Shown here one piece after another: positions 16,260-25,268 of a DNA stretch of 64,000 nt. This DNA is from Gloeobacter morelensis MG652769 (GTDB lineage: Bacteria; Cyanobacteriota; Cyanobacteriia; Gloeobacterales; Gloeobacteraceae): NCBI RefSeq assembly GCF_021018745.1, contig NZ_CP063845.1, forward strand, positions 496,001-560,000. The letters run 5' to 3'. Numbering within the stretch: position 1 is the stretch's first letter; every line of letters starts with the position of its first letter. The notes beneath the pieces are model-generated. The model had not been told where the DNA came from. It searched no databases and saw only the letters and a program-made list of their open reading frames with translations. The translations under genes were made by a program, and so were the position numbers.

Positions 16260-17441
16260 ATGGCCAGCGGGTACCCGATCCTCAGACGACGGTGGTGGGC
16301 TTTGCTCCTGGTGGTGCTGGCCCTGCTGCTTGCGATGGGTTCGTTGGTTCAGCAAATCCAGTCTGCGGACAAACCGCCGCCGGCGGCCCGGACTGCGGCT
16401 TCACCGCCGACGGTGGCAGCCCTCGGTCGGCTTGAACCATTGAACCGGGTCATCCGGCTGGGACCGGCGGCTTTGCAGACCCGCGCCCGCGTCGAGCGCC
16501 TGCTGGTCGCAGAAGGTCAGGAGGTCACACCAGGCGCGCCGATCGCCTTGCTGGACAGCCACGAGCGACTGGCAGCGGCAGTGGCGGTGGCCGAAGCAAA
16601 ACTCAAGACTGCAGAAACCCAACTAGCGAGGGTTCAAGCCGGGGCGAAGCGCGGCGAAGTCACTGCCCAGCGTAAAGTACGCGACCAGTTGCAGGCGGAT
16701 CTCACCGGCGAGCGCGCCAAGCAACGAGCCGACCTCCAGCGTTTGGCATCCGAGCAGCGCTTCGCAGAAGCCGAGTACCGCCGCCACCTGCAGCTTTACG
16801 AGCAAGGGGCCATCTCCGATTCGCTCAGCGACTCCAAACGCCTTGCAGCCGAAGCGGCCCGCGAACGCTTCATCCTGGCCACAGCCGAACTGGTGCGCAC
16901 CGAGCGGAACCTGAGCGCCCGGATCGCGGAGGCCGGGGCCACCCTCGAGCGCATCGCCGAAGTCCGCCCGGTCGATGTCCAACTGGCCCAAGCCGAAATC
17001 AACAGCGCCCGGGCGGCTGTGCAGCAGGCCGTAGCCGAACTGGCCCTCGCCAGCGTGGTGGCCCCGTCGGCGGGCCGGATTCTCAAAATCCACACCCGCC
17101 CCGGCGAAGTGGTTGCAGAGCGCGGCATCGCCGAACTGGGGGCGACCCGGCAGATGGCGGTCCTGGCCGAAATCTACCAGTCGGACATCGCTCGGGTGCG
17201 CCTCGGGGATCAAGCGACGATCACAAGCGAAGGCTTTTCCGGCGAACTCACCGGCAGCGTCGTGCAAGTCGGCCAACTGGTGAGCGTCCAGAATATCCTT
17301 GCCAATCGGCCCGGCGCCGAGGTGGACCGAAAAGTGGTCGAGGTGCGCATCCGCCTGGTGCCCGCCGATTCGGCCAGGGTGGCCGCCCTCAGTAACCTGC
17401 AGGTGCAGGTGCGCATCGGGACGGCCGGAGGGGGCGGCTGA
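16260..17441 (+). CDS. ABC exporter membrane-fusion protein, DevB (HlyD) family
   Basis: Periplasmic adaptor of a DevBCA-type exporter, which in heterocystous cyanobacteria exports envelope glycolipids through TolC. Starting at ATG 16260 gives 393 residues; a GTG at 16230 would add ten but GGCGGAG lies before the ATG. Residues about 12-32 are the membrane anchor, followed by VAALGRLEPLNRVIRLG (typical of DevB), a lipoyl half (VERLLVAEGQEVTPGAPIAL), a long alanine-rich coiled coil (about 105-255) and the second half (ASVVAPSAGRILKIHTRPGE). Its TGA overlaps the ATG of the permease gene by one base. The substrate here is unknown. Confidence 0.88.
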   Translation: MASGYPILRRRWWALLLVVLALLLAMGSLVQQIQSADKPPPAARTAASPPTVAALGRLEPLNRVIRLGPAALQTRARVERLLVAEGQEVTPGAPIALLDSHERLAAAVAVAEAKLKTAETQLARVQAGAKRGEVTAQRKVRDQLQADLTGERAKQRADLQRLASEQRFAEAEYRRHLQLYEQGAISDSLSDSKRLAAEAARERFILATAELVRTERNLSARIAEAGATLERIAEVRPVDVQLAQAEINSARAAVQQAVAELALASVVAPSAGRILKIHTRPGEVVAERGIAELGATRQMAVLAEIYQSDIARVRLGDQATITSEGFSGELTGSVVQVGQLVSVQNILANRPGAEVDRKVVEVRIRLVPADSARVAALSNLQVQVRIGTAGGGG

Positions 17442-18592
17442 TGTTCAAGCGCACACCGCTTGCCTGGTTGCAACTGCGGCGCGAGAAGACCCGTCTGGCG
17501 GTGGCTCTAGCCGGGATTGCCTTTGCGGATCTGCTGATGTTTATGCAGTTGGGATTTCTTGGGGCGCTTTTTACCAGCAACACCGCCCTGCACCGCAGCT
17601 TCGAGGCGGATCTGGTGATCGCCCATGCCCAGTACGAAACCCTCTTTTCGATCCAATCCATTCCCCGCGATCGGATCTACCAGGCGCTGTTCGTTCCCGA
17701 GGTGGCTGCGGTCAGCGCCGTTTCGCTTTCGACAGCCAGCTGGCGCAATCCCGAAGCGCTCACCGGCCGCACCATCCTGGTCTTTGGGGTGAGCCCCGCC
17801 CGCCCGGGATTTCGCGCCTCGGTGCTCCCCGAAGCCGAAGCGCTCAAACTGCCTGAGCGGGTGCTTTTTGACCGCGCCTCGCGGCCGGAGTACGGTCCAA
17901 TTGCCGCCCGGTTCGCTGCCGGTCAACCGGTGCGCACCGAACTCAACCGGACGCGCGTCGAGGTGGCGGGTCTGGTGGGGATCGGTCCGTCTTTTGTGGC
18001 GGACGGCAACGTGATTACTTCAGAGACGACCTTCCTGCGCATCTTCAACGACCGCTCCCCCGAGAAGATCGAACTGGGCTTATTGCGCCTGGTACCCGGG
18101 GCCGACCCGCTCGCGGTGCAATCCCAACTGGCTGCCCGGTTGCCGGAGGATGTTCAGGTGCTCACCCCCGAGCGCTTCGCCGGCCGGGAAGCCGATTACT
18201 GGGCCAACAGCACCGGCATCGGCTTTATCTTTGGCCTCGGCGTGGCGGTCGGCTTCATCGTGGGCGTGGTGATCGTCTATCAGATCCTGTATGCCGACGT
18301 CGCGGACCACCTGGCGGAGTACGCCACCCTCAAGGCGATGGGCTACCCCGATGCTTACCTGTGGGGTGTCCTGCTCCAGGAGAGCCTGATCCTTTCGGTG
18401 CTGGGTTTTATTCCCGGGATCATCGTCACGCTCGCCCTGTACGCCCTGGCCTACGAGGCGACGCTGCTGCCCATTACCATGCCGTCGGAGCGCCTGGCCC
18501 TCGTCTTTGGCCTGACGGTCCTGATGTGCGCAGGATCCGCCCTGATCGCTTCGCGCAAGCTCAGCAGCGCCGATCCCGCCGATATTTTCTGA
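17441..18592 (+). CDS. ABC exporter permease, DevC family
   Basis: Inner-membrane permease of the same exporter, 383 residues. It has the FtsX/MacB-type plan: one N-terminal membrane helix (about 18-45), a large periplasmic domain, then three helices at the C-terminus (about 265-290, 310-335 and 345-372). LAWLQLRREKTRLAVALAGI at the start and YATLKAMGYPDAYLWGVLLQ near the end are DevC hallmarks. It overlaps the adaptor gene (TGATG) and is followed after 9 bases by the ATPase gene. Confidence 0.9.
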   Translation: MFKRTPLAWLQLRREKTRLAVALAGIAFADLLMFMQLGFLGALFTSNTALHRSFEADLVIAHAQYETLFSIQSIPRDRIYQALFVPEVAAVSAVSLSTASWRNPEALTGRTILVFGVSPARPGFRASVLPEAEALKLPERVLFDRASRPEYGPIAARFAAGQPVRTELNRTRVEVAGLVGIGPSFVADGNVITSETTFLRIFNDRSPEKIELGLLRLVPGADPLAVQSQLAARLPEDVQVLTPERFAGREADYWANSTGIGFIFGLGVAVGFIVGVVIVYQILYADVADHLAEYATLKAMGYPDAYLWGVLLQESLILSVLGFIPGIIVTLALYALAYEATLLPITMPSERLALVFGLTVLMCAGSALIASRKLSSADPADIF

Positions 18593-18601
18593 AGCACGGT
18601 C

Positions 18602-19279
18602 ATGCCCCAGCCCGTCGTCGCCATCGAGCAGCTTGTCCACCGCTACGAAAGCGCCGCTTCCGAGCGCCCGGTCTTAGGCGGGGTGAGCCTGGTGATCTAT
18701 CCGGGTGAAATCGTCGTGCTCACCGGCCCGAGCGGCTGCGGCAAGACAACCCTGCTTACTCTAGTAGGAGCGCTGCGCTCCGCCCAAACCGGCAGCCTGC
18801 AAGTCTTTGGCAAACAGCTGGTCGCAGCCGCCCCCGGGGCGCTCGTGGCTATCCGCCGCCGCATCGGGTATATCTTCCAGGCCCATAATCTGCTCAGCTT
18901 TCTGAGCGCCCGCCAGAATGTGCAGATGGCCCTGGAGCTGCACTCCACCGAAATGCTGGCGGAGCGCTCCGCGGCGATGCTCACCGCCGTGGGTCTCGCG
19001 GACAAACTGGCTGCCTACCCCGAGAACCTCTCCGGCGGCCAGAAGCAGCGCGTCGCCATCGCCCGCGCCCTGGTGAACCGCCCGCCCCTGGTGCTGGCCG
19101 ACGAACCGACCGCCTCGCTCGATAGCGCTTCCGGGCGAGCCGCCGTCGAATTGCTGCGCGACCTTGCCCGCGAACAGGGAACAGCGGTGCTGCTGGTCAC
19201 CCACGACAGCCGCATCCACGACATTGCCGATCGGCTGGTGCGCATGGAGGACGGGCTGATCGTCGGCGGGGGCGCTTAG
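18602..19279 (+). CDS. ABC exporter ATP-binding protein, DevA family
   Basis: The ATPase that powers the exporter, 225 residues and one nucleotide-binding domain. Walker A is [11 protein letters not shown] (about residue 40), the Q-loop lies in [20 protein letters not shown], the signature is [15 protein letters not shown], Walker B is [12 protein letters not shown], and the switch histidine is in LLVTHDSR. It is the last gene of the operon; its stop overlaps the stop of the convergent ilvC gene. Confidence 0.93.
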   Translation: MPQPVVAIEQLVHRYESAASERPVLGGVSLVIYPGEIVVLTGPSGCGKTTLLTLVGALRSAQTGSLQVFGKQLVAAAPGALVAIRRRIGYIFQAHNLLSFLSARQNVQMALELHSTEMLAERSAAMLTAVGLADKLAAYPENLSGGQKQRVAIARALVNRPPLVLADEPTASLDSASGRAAVELLRDLAREQGTAVLLVTHDSRIHDIADRLVRMEDGLIVGGGA

Positions 19280-20274
19280 GAGCGCAGCCAGGACATCATC
19301 TTGCGCAGGTCCGCCCCCACTTCTTCGATCGGGTGTTCGGCCTCGCGGCGGCGCATCGCCTTGAAGCTCGCGTAGTTGGCCTGGCTATCGAGCACCCACT
19401 GCTTGGCAAATTCGCCGTTCTGGATTTCAGCCAGGATCTTTTTCATCTCGGCTTTGGTGCGCTCATCCACGATGCGCGGGCCGCGGGTGTAATCGCCAAA
19501 TTCGGCCGTGTTGGAAATGGAGTCGCGCATTTTGGCGAGCCCTCCCTCGACGATCAAATCGACGATGAGCTTTACCTCGTGCAGGCACTCGAAGTAGGCC
19601 AGTTCCGGCTGGTAACCCGCCTCCACCAGCGTCTCGAAACCGGCCTTGATGAGGGCGGTGAGGCCCCCACAGAGTACGGTTTGCTCGCCGAACAAATCCG
19701 TCTCGGCTTCTTCACGGAAGGTGGTCTCCAGAATGCCCGCCCGCGTGCCGCCGATCGCCCGGGCGTAGGCCATCGCCGTGGCGCGGGCTTTGCCGCTCGC
19801 ATCCTGCTCGACGGCAAACAGGCACGGCACCCCTTTGCCCTCGGTGAACACGCGGCGCACCAGGTGGCCGGGGCCCTTGGGGGCAACCATGAGCACATCG
19901 ACCTCTTTCGATGGAACGATCTGCGAAAAATGAATGTTGAAGCCGTGGGCGAAGGCGAGGGTTTTGCCTTTACCCAGGTGCGGGGCGATGTCGCGGGTGT
20001 AAATGTCGCGCTGCACTTCATCGGGCAGCAAAATCATCACCAGATCCGCCTTGGCCGCCGCCTCGGCCGTCGGATAGACCGTCAGGCCCTCGTTTTCGGC
20101 GCGCGCCCAGGAGCGGGAGCCTTCGTACAGACCCACGATCACGTCGATTCCCGAGTCTTTGAGGTTGAGGGCGTGGGCATGGCCCTGGGATCCGTAGCCG
20201 ACGATGGCGATCGTCTTATTGGTGAGTACCGACAGATCGGCGTCCTCGTCGTAGTACATGCGCGCCCTGGTCAT
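19276..20274 (-). CDS. ilvC: Ketol-acid reductoisomerase
   Basis: Class I enzyme of branched-chain amino-acid synthesis, converting acetolactate (or acetohydroxybutyrate) to the dihydroxy acid with NADPH and Mg2+. At 332 residues it has the short, one-knot form. Visible are the Rossmann motif [20 protein letters not shown], the metal-binding EETDLFGEQ-type block (here [16 protein letters not shown]) and [21 protein letters not shown] start at ATG 20274 ([14 protein letters not shown]); an ATG at 20295 is possible but would run into the promoter region of the divergent peptidase. The 3' end overlaps the exporter ATPase gene tail to tail. Confidence 0.96.
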   Translation of the reverse strand: MTRARMYYDEDADLSVLTNKTIAIVGYGSQGHAHALNLKDSGIDVIVGLYEGSRSWARAENEGLTVYPTAEAAAKADLVMILLPDEVQRDIYTRDIAPHLGKGKTLAFAHGFNIHFSQIVPSKEVDVLMVAPKGPGHLVRRVFTEGKGVPCLFAVEQDASGKARATAMAYARAIGGTRAGILETTFREEAETDLFGEQTVLCGGLTALIKAGFETLVEAGYQPELAYFECLHEVKLIVDLIVEGGLAKMRDSISNTAEFGDYTRGPRIVDERTKAEMKKILAEIQNGEFAKQWVLDSQANYASFKAMRRREAEHPIEEVGADLRKMMSWLRS

Positions 20275-20380
20275 AAACTGGATGCTCCCAAGCAAAACGG
20301 TGGATAACAGCTTACCCCAGCCGTCAGGAACGCGCGAGCCGACGGCGCGTCTGGAAAGCCTACCCTTGCGATGGCTCTCT

Positions 20381-21592
20381 ATGGTGCAACTTTTGCGGGC
20401 CGGTGGCGCTGTGCTGCTGGCGATGAGTTTGCTGGTCTTTGCCCAACCGGTTTTTGCCCTCGCCGAACGCCTCAGCGCCGATGTGCAGGCTTTGCTGGCC
20501 GGTGGGCCGCGGGTGGCGGGATCGCCCGCCGCCGAGCGGGCGAGCGCTTACCTGAGCGAACAGTACCGCTCGGCGGGCTACGAAGTCGAAATCCAGCCCT
20601 TTTCCTTCGAGAAATTCAACGATCTCGGTTCGTCGCTAATCATCGAAGGCGAGCGGCTGAAGGGCCGCGCCCTGTCCGGATCGCCAGCCGGGAGTGCCGC
20701 TGCCGCCGCGGTGGTGGTGCCGGGGGTGGGGGAGGCGGAGGACTTCGCCCGCGTCGATGCCAAGGGAGCCGTCGCCATTGTCCGCCGCGGCAAAATCCCG
20801 TTTCTCGAAAAAGCGCGCCACGCGGCGCGGGCGGGGGCGGTGGGCCTGGTGGTTGTCAATTCCCAGGACGGCCCTTTGATGGGCACCCTGGGGGGCAAAA
20901 CCGAAATCCCGGTGCTCGGCTTTTCGGGCAGTCAGGGACGCCCATTGCTTATGGGCAAATTTTCTCGGCCCGTCCAACTGGAGGTGCGCACCGAAGTTGT
21001 CTCGCTCACCGGCCGCAATGTGATCGCCCGCCTTGGCGGAGTGCGTGCGCCCCAGGTGTTGCTTGGAGCCCACTACGATTCGGTCGAAGGGGCGCCCGGG
21101 GCCAACGACAACGCCAGCGGCTCCGCTGTGTTGCTGGAGAGCGCCCGGCGGCTGGTCGGCACACCCCTGGCCCGCCGCGCCTGGTTCGTGCATTTTGACG
21201 CCGAAGAAGAGGGGCTGATAGGCTCCCGTCATTTCGTGCGCTCCGCTTCGGCGCCCTTTATCAAAGGATTGCGCGGCATGCTCAACTTCGACATGGTGGG
21301 TCTAAACCAAAAACTCTTGGTAGGCGGCACCCCCGAACTGGTCGCCCTTGTCGAAAAATCGGTGCCCGCCGTGGAGAAGCTGCGCCCAAGCAACGCGAGC
21401 GATCACGCCTCCTTCGCGGCGGCCAAGGTACCGGTGCTCTTTTTCTACCGGGGCCAAGATCCCAACTACCACCAGCCCGGAGACAAACAGGTGGATCCGC
21501 AGCTATTGGAGGCGACCGTCGAAGCCGCCCTTGGCACCGTGGGCGCGCTGCTGCCCCCGGCTCTTTCCGAAAGCCCGGAGCGTTCGCTATGA
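20381..21592 (+). CDS. M28 family zinc aminopeptidase, exported
   Basis: A 403-residue exported peptidase. The start at 20381 places a signal peptide at once ([20 protein letters not shown], cleaving near VFA-LA). A PA-type protease-associated insert follows ([20 protein letters not shown]), then the M28 zinc core: [20 protein letters not shown] (first His and bridging Asp) and [14 protein letters not shown] (catalytic Glu and metal Glu). The later FDMVGLNQ carries another metal ligand. It probably trims peptides in the periplasm. The open frame extends upstream to 20258 but that overlaps ilvC. Confidence 0.88.
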   Translation: MVQLLRAGGAVLLAMSLLVFAQPVFALAERLSADVQALLAGGPRVAGSPAAERASAYLSEQYRSAGYEVEIQPFSFEKFNDLGSSLIIEGERLKGRALSGSPAGSAAAAAVVVPGVGEAEDFARVDAKGAVAIVRRGKIPFLEKARHAARAGAVGLVVVNSQDGPLMGTLGGKTEIPVLGFSGSQGRPLLMGKFSRPVQLEVRTEVVSLTGRNVIARLGGVRAPQVLLGAHYDSVEGAPGANDNASGSAVLLESARRLVGTPLARRAWFVHFDAEEEGLIGSRHFVRSASAPFIKGLRGMLNFDMVGLNQKLLVGGTPELVALVEKSVPAVEKLRPSNASDHASFAAAKVPVLFFYRGQDPNYHQPGDKQVDPQLLEATVEAALGTVGALLPPALSESPERSL

Positions 21593-21617
21593 TGAATAGC
21601 CGGACAAAACGGTCCAA

Positions 21618-21689
<72 letters not shown>

Positions 21690-21886
21690 CTAGACAGCAC
21701 AGCAATCCCCTGTAGGTTGAGAGTGAGCGGTAAACCGATTTATCGCTATCTGTCCCCTTCAGACTTTTCAACGCAGGCAGGGCGTTTCACCTATGTCTGA
21801 CAGATCAGGTGCCAGGCTAAAAAACGTTGACCATCAAGGTTTCTCATCGGTCTGCCGCTATCTGGGCAACTTTAAATCGCTCCAAC
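21690..21886. other. Intergenic between tRNA-Cys and dnaG 3' end
   Basis: About 200 bases of noticeably lower GC with no gene, no convincing terminator and no repeat that I can identify. Confidence 0.5.
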
Positions 21887-23803
21887 TCAGGACTCCTGCC
21901 AGACAGCAGTCTCGGATATTTCGCCAAGCTTGAGCGTCAGGTGAGTCTTCAGGTCATTGATGCGGTGGTATTCGGCGTTGCGCTGCTCGACGAAGTAGTC
22001 GGCTTCCTCCCAGGCGCCGCGCCGCTCGGCCTCGTCGCACAGCTGGTTGAGGTAGTTGTAGCGCCGCTCGCAGCGATCGAGCTGCAACGTGGCAAGCCCC
22101 GCCCGAATCACCATGCGCGGCCGCATCAGAGCGATGCGGTTGTGTTCGTTGAGCCAGAGCAATTGCCCGAGGCGCTGGTTGAGTTCAGGATCGCCCGCGT
22201 ACATCGTGCGCAAGGCCACCACCACATCGTCGTCCTCGCCAATTTCCTCGCGCAACTGCAATATTTTCTGCCACAGCTGGCGGTGGTGCAGCACCGAAAA
22301 TTCAAGATCGTGCTCGTCGAGGCCGCGGTGGATGTCCTCGCGGTACTCCGCAAAGTGCAAATAGATCTGGATGAGCTGCACCTCGGCCTGAAAACAGGCG
22401 GGTGGAAACGGTTCGCGCTTTTTTTTGGACTTGCCGTCCCCGCCGCTCCAGCGATGGGTGCGGATGCGACGGCGCAGTTCGTCTTCGAGTTGGGAAGCGA
22501 GCCGGCCGTTGCCCTGGGACAGTTGTCCGGCGATGAGGTGGATATAGTGCGCCCGGGTCATCGAGCTGAGCAGACCCGACAGCAGTTCCACCAATCCCTG
22601 GCTCACCTGCTGAAAATCGGCCGCGAGGCTCAGATCGCGCCCGGCAAACAGCCGCTCGATTTGCCAGTCGATCCACAAGGGTGCCTCGGCGGCCAGCTTC
22701 AGATACGCCTGGGGCGGGTGGGAGCGCAAAAATTCGTCCGGATCCTTGCCCGCCGGCAGCGCCACGATCCGCAGCTGCACCCCGGATTTGACCACCAGGG
22801 GCCGCAGCTCGGCAATCGCCCGCTCGGCGGCCTGCACCCCCGCCGCATCGGCGTCGAAGTTGAGCACGACCCGCTTCGATTCGGTGTAGCGCAACAGCTG
22901 CTTAATCTGATCGGTCCGCAGCGAAGTGCCGAGCGTGGCCACCACGTGGCTGATCCCCGACTGGTGCAGGGCGATCGCATCGAAGTAGCCTTCGACGACG
23001 ATCGCCCCGTCGGTGCGGCCCACCGACTCGCGCGCCTGATCGAGGGCGTAGAGCGTCTGGCCTTTGTTAAAGAGTTCCGTCTCGGGCGAATTGAGGTACT
23101 TGGGCTGCTCCTCGCCCATCGCTCGACCCCCGAAAGCGATCACCTGGCCCTTGAGATCGCAAATCGGAATGACGAGCCGGTGGCGAAAGCGGTCGTAATA
23201 ACCCTGGCCGCTGCTTCTAGGAATGATCAACCCCGCCTCTTCCACCAGCGAGGCCGGAAAGCGCTTCTGATCGACCAGATAGGTATACAGAGACTGCCAG
23301 CCCTCGGGGGCAAAGCCCAGGCGAAACTGGCGAATCGTCTTTTCGCTGAGCGCCCGCGCCCCCAGCAGATACTGCCTCGCCCCCGCCCCGCGCTCGCCCC
23401 AGAGGGCGTAACTATAAAACTGGGCCGCCAGTTCGAGGATTTCGCCCAGTTGCTGTTGTTTGGAGAGCTTGCGGGTGTACTCGGCTTTTTGCTCGGGCTT
23501 GAGGGTCTGTACCGGCACGCCGTAGCGGCGGGCCAACTCCAGCACCACCTCGCCAAAGGCGGACTTGTCCAGTTCCATGACGAACTTGAACACGTCGCCC
23601 GAGGCGCCACAGGCGAAGCACTTATAGATCTGCTTGCCCGGCGAGACATAAAAACTGGGGCTGCGGTCCTCGTGAAAGGGGCACAGTCCTTTGAAGTCGC
23701 GCCCCGCCTTGCGCAGGACCACCCGCTCGGAGACGACATCGACCAGATCCGCCTTGGCGCGGACCTCGTCGATGGTGCGTGGGTGTAACTGCGGGGCGCT
23801 CAC
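21887..23803 (-). CDS. dnaG: DNA primase
   Basis: Makes RNA primers at the replication fork. The 638-residue protein has the standard order: a CHC2 zinc-binding domain (C41, H44, C62, C65 in CPFHEDRSPSFYV and YKCFACGASGD), the core with LVIPICDLKGQVIAFGGRAM, the TOPRIM catalytic part (AIVVEGYFDAIALHQSGISH, then VVLNFDADAAGVQAAERAI), and a helical DnaB-interaction domain at the C-terminus. Residues about 425-470 hold a lysine-rich loop (KSKKKREPF) before the C-terminal domain. Confidence 0.97.
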   Translation of the reverse strand: MSAPQLHPRTIDEVRAKADLVDVVSERVVLRKAGRDFKGLCPFHEDRSPSFYVSPGKQIYKCFACGASGDVFKFVMELDKSAFGEVVLELARRYGVPVQTLKPEQKAEYTRKLSKQQQLGEILELAAQFYSYALWGERGAGARQYLLGARALSEKTIRQFRLGFAPEGWQSLYTYLVDQKRFPASLVEEAGLIIPRSSGQGYYDRFRHRLVIPICDLKGQVIAFGGRAMGEEQPKYLNSPETELFNKGQTLYALDQARESVGRTDGAIVVEGYFDAIALHQSGISHVVATLGTSLRTDQIKQLLRYTESKRVVLNFDADAAGVQAAERAIAELRPLVVKSGVQLRIVALPAGKDPDEFLRSHPPQAYLKLAAEAPLWIDWQIERLFAGRDLSLAADFQQVSQGLVELLSGLLSSMTRAHYIHLIAGQLSQGNGRLASQLEDELRRRIRTHRWSGGDGKSKKKREPFPPACFQAEVQLIQIYLHFAEYREDIHRGLDEHDLEFSVLHHRQLWQKILQLREEIGEDDDVVVALRTMYAGDPELNQRLGQLLWLNEHNRIALMRPRMVIRAGLATLQLDRCERRYNYLNQLCDEAERRGAWEEADYFVEQRNAEYHRINDLKTHLTLKLGEISETAVWQES

Positions 23804-23969
23804 AGGGATCGTGCCGGTGGAGGGAAATTATTGTAGCGTGAAAACTCCGATCAAAAGGGTCGAACCACACCATATCTGGGGCTGGGCGCCGACCGGTTAT
23901 AGGATATGGACAATCATACACTGTTCGAGCGTGGTAGGATGACCCGCAAAGCAACCGGGGGGCTCAGCG

Positions 23970-24326
23970 GTGGTCAACGCGGACATTTTGGCGGAGGCGG
24001 CCGTCTGGGCAGCGTTGGCGCTGATCGCCTGGAACTTTCGGGGATTGGTGTCCCGGTTTCCTGCGTTTTTCCTGGGGGTGCAAGATGCGGGCATTGCCCT
24101 GCCCACGCTCTATGCGCGCATTTTGATCGCGGCTCTGGCCTGCTGGGAGGTGCTCATCAACGCGGGCAAGGGCAATATCCTGCCGCCGGTGTTCTTGATG
24201 GCGCTCACGGGCTACTTGCTTTTTGTCGGTTGGCGGGTGGAAGGAGCAGCGCACCTGCGCTGGTTGGGGCTGTACGCCGCCGTGGTGGCAGTAGTGCTCT
24301 GCTGGCAGAGTTTGCCGCAGATCTGA
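23970..24326 (+). CDS. Hypothetical four-helix membrane protein
   Basis: A 118-residue, strongly hydrophobic protein with about four membrane segments (8-22, 47-63, 72-88 and 97-113). It starts at GTG. I recognise no family. It lies between the divergent dnaG start and the convergent DUF4261-like gene. Hydrophobicity and codon pattern favour a real gene, but the start is uncertain because frames here are open on several sides. Confidence 0.5.
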   Translation: MVNADILAEAAVWAALALIAWNFRGLVSRFPAFFLGVQDAGIALPTLYARILIAALACWEVLINAGKGNILPPVFLMALTGYLLFVGWRVEGAAHLRWLGLYAAVVAVVLCWQSLPQI

Positions 24327-24372
24327 CCCTGGCAGAGTATTCGCCAGGTGCAACGCCCCTGGAGGCAACCGT

Positions 24373-25116
24373 TTACACCGGCGTCAATCGCCACCAGCCG
24401 AAGGGATTAAACAACAAATCGCCCTCGCCAAAGACGGTGCAAGGCTCGGCCTCCAGCCGGTAGGTGGGGTACTCCGGACCGGGGCTGAAGGTGCTGCCGC
24501 TCTCGAGCTTCGGATCTTCCAACAACAGATACTGCGCGAATCCCTGCAAGGCCACCGCCGCCTCGTCCGAGGGCAGCGAGCCCGGCACCGAGGCGTCGCG
24601 CGCGCCCAAGTTGTGCATGCCGCAGGAGTAGAACAGGTCGTCGCCGCGCACCAGGGTGACGTAACCCTCAAAAAGGGCGAGCATTCCCTTTTTGCCGATC
24701 AGTTCTCGCCAGCCCTCGGCGCTGTGGGAGAGGCCCGACGACTCGACTTTGACGGCAAGGCCGCCCGCTTTGCAGATTTCACCGGCGACGTCCATCATTT
24801 TCTGGGCGGCATCCACCGAACCGCCCGGCCCAACCAGATAGAGCGTGAAGGTGTGGGCGTCGATCGCCTCGAGCAACGCCTCGCTGTGGCGGCCGTTGGC
24901 CGACAATTCAAAAGCGCGCCGCAGATCCGGGTCGTGTTCGACCACCTCCAGTTCGACGATCAGATCGCTCTGGGTGTCGATGAGCACCGCCCCGGCAAAA
25001 AACAGCCGCTCGCTGCTGCCGATGATCGCCCGACCGATCTGATCGGTATCCGGCCACGGCCCCGGAACGCCCAGGACGATCTCGACGGGATTGCCGGTGG
25101 TGGCGGGTGCTTCCAT
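24373..25116 (-). CDS. DUF4261-like cytoplasmic protein
   Basis: A 247-residue soluble protein. The C-terminal half carries a block resembling the DUF4261 domain (LVRGDDLFYSCGMHNLGARD, then DEAAVALQGFAQYLLLEDPK). The N-terminal half begins EIVLGVPGPWPDTDQIGRAI and contains FAGAVLIDTQSDLIVELEV, matching the pattern of paired halves in this group. Function is unknown; homologues occur scattered in bacteria, often near immunity-type genes. Nothing in the neighbourhood (dnaG, aconitase) suggests its role. Confidence 0.6.
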   Translation of the reverse strand: MEAPATTGNPVEIVLGVPGPWPDTDQIGRAIIGSSERLFFAGAVLIDTQSDLIVELEVVEHDPDLRRAFELSANGRHSEALLEAIDAHTFTLYLVGPGGSVDAAQKMMDVAGEICKAGGLAVKVESSGLSHSAEGWRELIGKKGMLALFEGYVTLVRGDDLFYSCGMHNLGARDASVPGSLPSDEAAVALQGFAQYLLLEDPKLESGSTFSPGPEYPTYRLEAEPCTVFGEGDLLFNPFGWWRLTPV

Positions 25117-25268
25117 AGGACGGGAAAATCCGTAAATTTACGTAACGTCTCGCAGTTTATCACCCACCGGCGTTTCTTTCTGAAAATGGCAGCTTCCGAT
25201 ACGGATCTAGAGGCGCGCTTAGACTAGAAAGTGATGCCCAGACCCGCAAGCGTAGCGAGACACCCGCG

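Noticed and set aside
23906-24463. 185-codon plus-strand frame overlapping the small membrane protein gene
   Set aside because: Translation is Gly/Arg-rich without structure; the alternative frame at 23970 gives a convincing four-helix membrane protein.
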